Below are positions 1-6,000 of a DNA stretch of 6,804 nt, in pieces; position 1 is the first letter of the stretch, and every line of letters starts with the position of its first letter. Both the position numbers and the translations under genes were made by a program. The stretch is from an uncultured Bacillota bacterium (GTDB taxonomy: Bacteria; Bacillota; Clostridia; Oscillospirales; Oscillospiraceae), in contig CANDCW010000108.1 of the NCBI GenBank assembly GCA_947383275.1, positions 1 to 6,804 on the forward strand, given 5' to 3'. The notes beneath the pieces were generated by a model, which was not told the origin of the DNA, ran no database searches, and was given only the letters and a program-made list of their open reading frames with translations.

Positions 1-491
1 AGATGGGCATGGTGTTCCAGCACTTCAACCTCTTTCCCAACATGACCATCCGGAAGAACATCACCCTGGCCCCGGTGCGCACCGGCCTGATGCGCCAGGA
101 GGAGGCCGACCACATTGCGGAAGCCCTGCTTCAGCGGGTGGACCTGTCCGACAAGGCGGACGCCTACCCCAACCAACTGTCCGGCGGACAGAAGCAGCGC
201 ATCGCCATTGTCCGGGCCCTGGCCATGAAGCCCAAGGTGATGCTCTTTGACGAACCAACCTCCGCTTTGGATCCCGAGATGGTGGGCGAGGTACTGGACG
301 TGATGAAGGAGCTGGCCCAGGAGGGCATGACTATGGTAGTCGTCACCCACGAGATGGGCTTTGCCCGTGAGGTGGGCAGCCGGGTCCTCTTTATGGACGG
401 TGGGCACATCCTGGAGCAGAACACCCCCAAGGAGTTCTTCGACCACCCGCAGAATCCCAGGACGCAGCTGTTCCTCTCCAAGGTTCTATAA
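1..491 (+). CDS. Polar amino acid ABC transporter ATP-binding protein (GlnQ/HisP type), 5'-truncated
   Basis: This is the nucleotide-binding subunit that powers import of a polar amino acid (glutamine, arginine, histidine or cystine type) on the inner face of the membrane. About 162 residues are visible, against roughly 240-250 for the family, so the N-terminal third with the Walker A P-loop lies before the window. Reading from the ATG at base 3, the visible elements in order are: Q-loop GMVFQHFNLFP (residues 2-12), ABC signature LSGGQ (59-63), Walker B VMLFDE (79-84), D-loop SALD (87-90) and the switch histidine in VVTHEMGF (H116). The wording FQHFNLFPNMT and THEMGFAREV is characteristic of the PAAT subfamily. 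The ATG at base 3 is an internal methionine, not the start. All visible catalytic motifs are intact. The partner permease and binding protein are not in view. They are expected upstream, because a terminator follows immediately. The exact substrate cannot be assigned. Confidence 0.95.
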   Translation, partial: MGMVFQHFNLFPNMTIRKNITLAPVRTGLMRQEEADHIAEALLQRVDLSDKADAYPNQLSGGQKQRIAIVRALAMKPKVMLFDEPTSALDPEMVGEVLDVMKELAQEGMTMVVVTHEMGFAREVGSRVLFMDGGHILEQNTPKEFFDHPQNPRTQLFLSKVL

Positions 492-492
492 T
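487..492 (+). promoter_or_regulatory. Candidate -10 box for the symporter gene
   Basis: A perfect TATAAT spans the stop codon of the ABC ATPase gene. Transcription from it would begin near base 499, so the leader would consist almost only of the hairpin at 500-535. No convincing -35 hexamer lies 16-18 bases upstream (the region reads cgcagctg), and there is no TG extension. It is therefore a weak call, but it is the only promoter-like element before the symporter gene. Confidence 0.3.
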
Positions 493-499
493 CCTTTCT

Positions 500-540
500 C
501 CGCCGCATATCACTCACTGAGGTGATATGCGGTGGTTTTT
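500..540 (+). terminator. Rho-independent terminator after the ABC ATPase gene
   Basis: Bases 500-513 pair with 522-535 in a 14-bp stem with a single G-U pair and an 8-base loop (514-521), followed by five T (536-540). It begins 8 bases after the ABC stop codon, as expected for an intrinsic terminator. Its 3' arm also contains the translation start of the next gene, so it may act as a regulatory leader element as well. Confidence 0.75.
519..534 (+). promoter_or_regulatory. Ribosome binding site and GTG start buried in the hairpin
   Basis: GAGGTGA (519-525) is a good Shine-Dalgarno sequence 6 bases before the GTG at 532. The frame is closed by TGA at 523-525, so this GTG is the first possible start, and it places the symporter N-terminus where the family needs it. 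Most of the ribosome site and the whole start codon lie in the 3' arm of the terminator-like stem. Folding of the hairpin should therefore block initiation. Confidence 0.6.
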
Positions 541-1941
541 CTAACTCAGCTAACGGACGCGCTCTGGAACCCCTGGCTGTTGGGGTTGTTTTTACTAACG
601 GGGCTGGCATACTCCGCCGGCTCCGGATTCTTCCAGTTTTTCGAATTTCGGACGTGGTGGCGGACCACGGCGGAGTCTCTTTTGCGGAGGCGGGAACCGG
701 CGGGCCGGGGGCTGTCTCCGCTGCAGGCGCTGGCCACTGCCCTGGCCTCCACCATGGGCACCGGGTCCATCGCCGGAGTAGCCGCCGCGCTCACCCTGGG
801 CGGGCCGGGGGCTGTGTTCTGGATGTGGGTGTCCGCCCTGCTGGGGATGATGACCTCCTGCGGGGAGAAACTGCTGGCCGTCCAATATCAGCGCGCCGGA
901 CCAGACGGTAAGCTCCGGGGCGGACCCATGTACTATTTGAGAGACGGGCTCCACGCTCCGCTGCTGGCCGGATGTTTCTGCCTGGCCTGTATCCCCGCCA
1001 CCCTGGCGGGGGGAAACCTGATCCAGTCCTCCTCTATCGCCGCCAGCCTGGAGGCCGCCTTCGGCCTGCCCAGGCTCCCTATCGGGCTTGCTGCGGCCCT
1101 GCTGGCCGGTTTGGTCATGGTGGGCGGCTTGGGACGGATCGCCGCGGTTTCCTCCGCCCTGGTGCCCGCCATGGCGTTGCTGTATCTGGGCAGCGGAGCA
1201 GCGGTCCTGCTGTTCCACTGGCAGAAACTCCCCCAAGCCCTGGGATTGATTTTTACCTGCGCGCTCTCTCCCGCCGCAGCAGCAGCGGGCGGCGCGGGCT
1301 GGACTGTCTCTGCCGCTCTGCGGTATGGCGTAGCCCGGGGGGTGTTCACCAACGAAGCGGGGCTGGGCACCTCCGCTATGGCCCACGGCGCCGCCCAGGT
1401 AGATCACCCCGCCCGGCAGGGGATGTGGGGCATCTTTGAAGTGTTCGTATCTACGCTGCTGGTGTGTACTGTCACCGCACTGGCCATTCTGGTCAGCGGC
1501 GTATGGGACCCGGCCTCACCCGGCGCCCTCACCGGCGCGCCCCTCACCGCAACTGCCTTTGGCTCCGTGCTGGGGCGGCCCGGAGCATGGGCGGTAACAG
1601 CAGCGCTTTTGCTGTTCGCGTTTTCCTCCATCCTTGGGTGGAGCTTCTACGGGGAGCAGTGCCTCCTCTTTCTTCCTTTTGTAAATGAAAAAAAGAAAAC
1701 TCCCTTTGCATTGGCCTACCGGGCCGTATTCCTCAGCTGCACAGTCCTTGGGGCGATTTGGAGCCCTCAATTCATCTGGCAGCTGGTGGATCTGTGCAAC
1801 GCTCTGATGGCCCTTCCCAACCTGATTGGCTTACTTTTCCTTGCACCGCAGGCGCTCTCCCGGCTCCGGAACTGGAACGGCACAGCGCAGGGAAATTTTT
1901 ACAAAAATTTTAGGGCGCAAAAAATGGAAAAAACCTATTGA
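532..1941 (+). CDS. Sodium:alanine/glycine symporter family protein (AGCS, AlsT/DagA type)
   Basis: This is a multi-pass membrane transporter expected to take up alanine, glycine or a related small amino acid with sodium. It has 469 residues, within the usual family range of about 440-490. Family marks are GTGSIAGVAAALTLGGPGAVFWMW (in two parts: 76-89 and 90-99), GGPMYYL (130-136) and the hallmark RGVFTNEAGLGTSAMAHG (269-286). About ten hydrophobic segments run to LPNLIGLLFL near residue 437. The segment usually read as GTGNIAG has Ser at position 79 in place of Asn, and the following segment is TSCGEK instead of the common TKFAE-like wording. The substrate or ion site may therefore differ. 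GTG is chosen as the start because an in-frame stop lies just upstream and GAGGTGA is well spaced. It may share function with the preceding amino acid ABC system but is separated from it by a terminator. The last 20 or so codons are strikingly A/T-rich and overlap the acpP promoter region. The family call is firm; the substrate is not. Confidence 0.93.
   Translation: MVFLTQLTDALWNPWLLGLFLLTGLAYSAGSGFFQFFEFRTWWRTTAESLLRRREPAGRGLSPLQALATALASTMGTGSIAGVAAALTLGGPGAVFWMWVSALLGMMTSCGEKLLAVQYQRAGPDGKLRGGPMYYLRDGLHAPLLAGCFCLACIPATLAGGNLIQSSSIAASLEAAFGLPRLPIGLAAALLAGLVMVGGLGRIAAVSSALVPAMALLYLGSGAAVLLFHWQKLPQALGLIFTCALSPAAAAAGGAGWTVSAALRYGVARGVFTNEAGLGTSAMAHGAAQVDHPARQGMWGIFEVFVSTLLVCTVTALAILVSGVWDPASPGALTGAPLTATAFGSVLGRPGAWAVTAALLLFAFSSILGWSFYGEQCLLFLPFVNEKKKTPFALAYRAVFLSCTVLGAIWSPQFIWQLVDLCNALMALPNLIGLLFLAPQALSRLRNWNGTAQGNFYKNFRAQKMEKTY
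1893..1933 (+). promoter_or_regulatory. A-tract region upstream of the acpP promoter (possible UP element)
   Basis: Within the end of the symporter gene, an AT-only inverted repeat (aaattttt at 1893-1900, ac, aaaaattt at 1903-1910) is followed by two six-A runs (1919-1924 and 1928-1933). The latter lie directly before the -35 box. Run centres are about 10, 14 and 9 bases apart, which is roughly helical phasing. A-tracts here could bend DNA or contact the alpha subunit C-terminal domain. They contrast sharply with the GC-rich surroundings. Confidence 0.4.
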
Positions 1942-1966
1942 CAGCCGGGCAAAATTTGCCTATCAT
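1938..1966 (+). promoter_or_regulatory. Sigma-A promoter of acpP
   Basis: A consensus -35 box TTGACA (1938-1943) is separated by exactly 17 bases from the -10 box TATCAT (1961-1966), which has one mismatch to TATAAT. The -35 box overlaps the symporter stop codon (TGA 1939-1941). Transcription should start near 1973, leaving a leader of about 40 bases before acpP. The matching primary sigma factor is encoded at the right end of this window. Confidence 0.85.
1948..1960. promoter_or_regulatory. 13-bp palindrome in the promoter spacer (possible operator)
   Basis: GGCAAA-A-TTTGCC is a perfect dyad with one central base. It fills the 3' part of the spacer between the -35 and -10 boxes and abuts the -10 box. 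A repressor bound here would block polymerase. It does not resemble the FapR site (TTAGTACC type) or the FabT site (TTTGATTATCAAA type) as I know them, so the binding protein is unknown. Confidence 0.35.
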
Positions 1967-2013
1967 AAGGACAGAAACAGTGCTCACGCACATGATAGAA
2001 GGAGCGACATGTT

Positions 2014-2247
2014 ATGATCTTTGAAAAGCTGGCTGCCCTGGTTGCCGAGCAATTCAATGTTGACACCGACAGCATCACTATGGAAACCTCTTTTACAGAC
2101 GACCTGAATGCCGACTCTGTGGACATTGTTGATCTGTCCATGGCCCTGGAAGAGGAATTCGGCATTGAAGAGCTGGGGGAGGATGAAGCGTCCTCCATCT
2201 CCACTGTAGGTGACTTAGTCCGCTTTCTACAGAACAAAATCGACTGA
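2014..2247 (+). CDS. acpP: Acyl carrier protein
   Basis: This is the small acidic carrier that holds growing acyl chains as thioesters on a 4'-phosphopantetheine arm during fatty acid synthesis in the cytosol. At 77 residues it has the standard length. The attachment serine is Ser35 in the motif NADSVDIVDL (32-41), followed by the recognition helix region MALEEEFGIE (43-52). The start ATG is preceded by AGAAGGAG (1997-2004) with a 9-base spacer. An ATG 5 bases earlier (2009) reads ATG-TTA-TGA and stops at once, with its TGA overlapping the true start. The gene has its own strong promoter and lies 74 bases before rnc, the order known from many Clostridia. Its usual upstream partner plsX and the fab genes are absent here, with a symporter in their place. 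The identification is secure. Confidence 0.96.
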   Translation: MIFEKLAALVAEQFNVDTDSITMETSFTDDLNADSVDIVDLSMALEEEFGIEELGEDEASSISTVGDLVRFLQNKID

Positions 2248-2253
2248 AATGAC

Positions 2254-2278
2254 GGAACTCCGCTCTTGGCGGAGTTCC
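2254..2278 (+). terminator. Hairpin after acpP, possible leaky terminator
   Basis: ggaactccgc (2254-2263) pairs perfectly over 10 bp with gcggagttcc (2269-2278) around a 5-base loop, starting 6 bases after the acpP stop. The sequence that follows (actatttaag) lacks a T-run, so it is at best a leaky terminator. It could instead be a 3'-end stabiliser or processing element that lets acpP be expressed above rnc. Confidence 0.45.
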
Positions 2279-2287
2279 ACTATTTAA

Positions 2288-2308
2288 GAACCTGCCGCCG
2301 GCAGGTTC
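2288..2308 (+). other. Second hairpin in the rnc leader
   Basis: gaacctgcc (2288-2296) and ggcaggttc (2300-2308) form a 9-bp stem with a 3-base loop; as DNA it is a 21-base dyad around C2298. It ends one base before the rnc ribosome binding site AAGGAG (2310-2315). It therefore leaves that site free while placing RNA structure directly in front of it. There is no T-run after it, so it is not a typical terminator. Confidence 0.45.
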
Positions 2309-2321
2309 CAAGGAGTTTTAA

Positions 2322-2993
2322 ATGAATACGTTAGAAGAAAAGCTGGGCTACACCTTTCAGAACGCCGCCCTGCTGGAAAACGCCCTAACCCACAGTTCCC
2401 GGGCCAATGAGAGCCGGGGCAAGCTGCTCAGCAACGAACGCCTGGAGTTCTTAGGCGACTCCATCCTGGGCATGGTGGTTGCCGACCACTTATACCGCAA
2501 CCACCCGGACCTGCCCGAGGGCGACCTGACCCGCACCCGGGCGGCCCTGGTCTGCGAAGACAGCTTAGTGGAGGTGGCCCACGAGCTGGGGCTGGGCGAG
2601 TATCTGCGCCTGGGCAAGGGTGAGAGCTCCGGCGGAGGCCGGGAACGGCCCTCTATTCAAGCGGACGCGGTAGAGGCTGTACTTGCCGCCATCTATCTGG
2701 ACGGCGGCATCGGTTCGGCCCGGAAGTTTATCCAGAAGTATATTCTCAGCCGGGAAATTGCCGGGCTGACCAAACCTCTGGATCATAAGACCGCCCTCCA
2801 GGAGCTGGTCCAGCGGGAGAGCGGGCAGGTCCTCCAGTACCGCCTAGTGGGCGAAGAGGGTCCCGACCACAACAAACGCTTCTTCGTGGAGGTGGACCTG
2901 AACGGCCAATCCATCGGCTCCGGTTCCGGACGCAGCAAAAAAGAGGCCGAACAGATGGCCGCTGCCGCCGCCATTGACGCTCTGACCAAGTAA
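2322..2993 (+). CDS. rnc: Ribonuclease III
   Basis: This double-strand-specific endonuclease matures ribosomal RNA precursors and processes structured transcripts in the cytosol. At 223 residues it has the usual bacterial length. The N-terminal endonuclease domain (about 1-150) holds the signature NERLEFLGDS (38-47) with metal-binding/catalytic E39, E42 and D46. It also holds E66 in LPEGDLT, and D115 and E118 in SIQADAVEAV, so the active-site set is complete. The C-terminal double-stranded RNA-binding domain spans about 154-221, with the HKTALQE opening, the central hairpin and the closing GSGRSKKEAEQMAAAAA motif. The ATG is preceded by AAGGAG with a 6-base spacer. It is probably transcribed from the acpP promoter through two hairpins. 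In many Clostridia smc follows rnc; here a strong terminator and a convergent gene follow instead. Confidence 0.96.
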   Translation: MNTLEEKLGYTFQNAALLENALTHSSRANESRGKLLSNERLEFLGDSILGMVVADHLYRNHPDLPEGDLTRTRAALVCEDSLVEVAHELGLGEYLRLGKGESSGGGRERPSIQADAVEAVLAAIYLDGGIGSARKFIQKYILSREIAGLTKPLDHKTALQELVQRESGQVLQYRLVGEEGPDHNKRFFVEVDLNGQSIGSGSGRSKKEAEQMAAAAAIDALTK

Positions 2994-3028
2994 AATGGGA
3001 GGCTCCCCAGCCAGGGGAGCCTCCCATT
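2994..3028. terminator. Bidirectional terminator between rnc and the Sel1 gene
   Basis: Bases 2994-3008 pair perfectly with 3014-3028 (15 bp, 5-base loop 3009-3013). It starts immediately after the rnc stop and lies 12 bases beyond the stop of the convergent Sel1 gene. Read on the minus strand the stem is followed by TTTTAC. Read on the plus strand the tail is TTCATATAT, which is poorer. It should end both transcripts, with the better tail on the minus strand. Confidence 0.85.
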
Positions 3029-3040
3029 CATATATGTGCG

Positions 3041-6000
3041 TCATTTCTTGAAGAATCCAAACAGCCCGCCTTTTTTAGCCTTCTCTTTCGGCTGCTGTGG
3101 CCGGGCCTCGGGCTGGGGAGAACCGGGGGCACTCCGCTGCCCGCTTAGCCTCTGCAGGGCCTCCTGCGCGCTTTTATACCCCTTGTCCGCAGCTTTCTGG
3201 TAATACTCCCGGGCTTTCCTCAGGTCCGCCGGGACTCCATTGCCCTGTTCATAGCACTCACCCATATAAAACAGCGCCCTGGGCTGGCCGTAGCCTGCGG
3301 CCTTTTGGAACCATTTGACAGCCTCCGGCTCGTCCTCCTCCACGCCGACCCCTACGTAGTAACAGTACCCCAGATTGCACATGGCAGTGACGTTTCCGTT
3401 CTCCGCCGCCTGACGGTAGCACTCTGTCGCTTTCCGCTTGTCCTCCGCCACGCCTCGGCCCATCTCATAGCACAGCCCCAGCATACACTGCGCCCGGGCA
3501 TTGTCCTGTTCCGCCGCCTGGGCAAACCAGTAGTAGGCCTGATCGTTGTCCCGCTCCACGCCGATGCCCTCGTAGTAGCAGTAGCCTAAATTACATTGAG
3601 CGCGGGACAGCCCCCGCTGAGCCGCATGACGGTACAACTCCACCGCCTTGGCCTTGTCCTCCGGGACACCCATACCCAGCTCGTAGCACAAACCTAGGGA
3701 GCAACTTCCCGCTGCGCTTCCGTTTTCGTGCGCCTGCTTGTAAAGCTCCACCGCTTTCTTGACGTTTTTCGCCGTTCCATAACCGTTTTCGTAGCACTCA
3801 CCCAGCAGCTGCTGTGCCCGCGGGAAGCCCTGCGCCGCTGATTCTCCAAACCAATAGAAAGCCTGATCGTTATCCTCATCTACGCCTATGCCCTGGTAAT
3901 AACAGAACCCCAGATTGCACTGGGCGCGGGGGTGCCCCTGCTGAGCCGCTTGACGGTACAGTTCCACCGCCTTGACCTTGTCCATCTCTACCCCGGAGCC
4001 CAGCTCGTAGCATAGCCCCAGGGCGCACAGGGCGGGGGGATAGCCCGCTTCAGCAGCCCTTCCGTACCACTCCGCCGCCTTGGCCTCGTCCTTCTCCACC
4101 CCATACCCATTGTCGTAGCACTCGGCCAGCAGGCTCATAGCCCGGGGATAGTCCTGTTCCGCCGCCCGGGCAAACCACTTAACGGCCTCCCCGTTGTCTT
4201 CTTCCACGCCGATCCCCTGGTAGTAGCAAAAGCCCAAGTTGCACTGGGCGCGGGCATAGTCCCGCTCAGCGGCCTGACGGTACAGCTCCACCGCCTTAGC
4301 CTTGTCCTCCTCCACGCCGTCGCCGTACTCATAGCACACACCCAGCGCACAGGTAGCGGGGATGTAGCCCCCTCTATGCGCCCTGAGATACAGTTCTACC
4401 GCCTTGGCCTCGTCTTTTTTCACACCGTAGCCATTTTCGTAGCACTCACCCAGCAGCTGTAAGGCCCGGGGGTAGCCCTGCTCAGCGGCCTTGGCAAACC
4501 ACTTCACCGCCTCATCGTTGTCCTCCTCTACGCCGATTCCTTGGTAGTAGAAGTAGCCCAGATTGCATTGGGCGCGGGGATAACCCCGCTCAGCGGCCTT
4601 GATATAGAGCTCCCGGGCCTTGTCCTTGTCCTCCCGCGTGCCCCGTCCCAGCTCGTAGCACAGCCCCAGGGCGCATATGGCGGGAACATTACCCTTGTCG
4701 CTGGCCTGCTGATAGAGCTGAAAAGCTTTTTCCACGTCCTGCTCCACGCCGTAACCCCGGTCATAGCACTCTCCCAGCAGCTGTATTCCCCGGGGATAAC
4801 CATCCTCAGCAGCCTTGGCAAACCACTGAAACGCCTGTGCGTCGTCCTCCTCCACGCCAATTCCGACGTAGTAGCAGTAGCCCAAATTGCACTGAGCGCG
4901 GGCGTCCCCCTTGTCGGCGGCCTGACGGTACAAGTCCACCGCTTTGGCCTTGTCCTCCTCCACGCCAGTGCCCAGCTCATAGCACAGCCCCAGGGCGCAT
5001 ATGGCGGGAGGATAACCCGCCTCTCCGGCTTTGGTGTACAGCTCTACCGCCCTATTGAGGTCCTTCTCAATCCCGTACCCGTTTTCGTAGCACTCGCCCA
5101 GCAGCTGCATGGCCCGGGGGTACCCCTGTTCCACCGCCATGGCAAACCACTTGACGGCCTCCGCTTCATCCTCCTCCACACCGATCCCGGTGTAGTAGCA
5201 AAAACCCAGGTTGCACTGGGCGCGGGGCATACCCTGCTCCGCCGCCTGGCGGTACAGCCCGACCGCCTTGTTCAGATCTTTTTCCACGCCCTGGCCCAGC
5301 TCGTAACACAGTCCTAGGGAACACAGGGCCGCTATGTACTCCTTGTCCGCCGCGCCCTGGTAGAGCTTGACGGCCCGGTCGTAGTTCTGTTCCACGCCAC
5401 AGCCTCTGTCGTAGCACTCCCCCAGCAGAAACATGGCCCGGGGATACTCCCGCTCGGCAGCTTTGGCAAGCCACTCCACAGCCTTTTCCGGGTCCTCCTC
5501 CACACCGATGCCGATGTAGTAGCAAAAGCCTAGATTGCACATGGCGGGTGGAAACCCCTGGTCCGCGGCCTCCCGGTACAGCTCCACCGCCCGCGCCTTG
5601 TCCTCCTCCACGCCGACACCCGACTCATAGCACAGCCCCAGGGTGCATGCTCCATCCGGGTAATGCTGCTCGTAGGCGGCGCGGTAGAGCTCCAACGCCT
5701 TTTCTACGTCCTTCTCCACGCCATAACCGTTTTCAAAGCACTCCCCCATCAGCACTTGAGCTCTGGGGTATCCCTGTTGGGCAGATTTGGCAAACAGCTC
5801 CGCCGCCGCCTCGTTGTTCTCTTCAAACCAGATACCCTGATAATAGAAGTAACCCAAATTGCACTGGGCGGGGGCGTAATCCTGATCGGCGGCCTCCTGA
5901 TACAGCTCGGCGGCCCGACCCTTATCCATCTCCACGCCGTGGCCCAACTCATAGCACAGCCCCAGCTCGGTGACGGCGGGGAGATAGCCCTCGTCCGCCG

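Noticed and set aside
527..544. Five-codon ATG reading frame in the hairpin arm
   Set aside because: Only 2 bases separate it from the Shine-Dalgarno core, too close for efficient initiation. There is no evidence that it acts as a leader peptide.
522..911. GTG-started frame just after the SD-like sequence, overlapping the symporter start
   Set aside because: Its GTG lies inside the Shine-Dalgarno sequence, and the product has no family resemblance. The 532 frame has the AGCS motifs from its first residues.
595..1407. Open frame of 270 codons on the minus strand, inside the symporter
   Set aside because: It is a shadow of a GC-rich membrane protein gene. The plus-strand frame carries all the AGCS motifs, and the antisense product is low-complexity Gly/Gln/Pro.
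2009..2017. Two-codon frame ATG-TTA-TGA overlapping the acpP start
   Set aside because: It is probably chance. The spacing of 4 bases from AGAAGGAG is short, and the acpP ATG at 9 bases fits better.
2254..2308. Riboswitch or T-box leader between acpP and rnc
   Set aside because: The 74-base gap holds only two simple hairpins. It has no conserved aptamer core or terminator/antiterminator pair.
4541..5317. Long open frame on the plus strand, opposite the Sel1 repeats
   Set aside because: The antisense of a periodic, stop-poor GC-rich repeat stays open by itself. The frame repeats with the Sel1 period and has no ribosome site or recognisable fold of its own.
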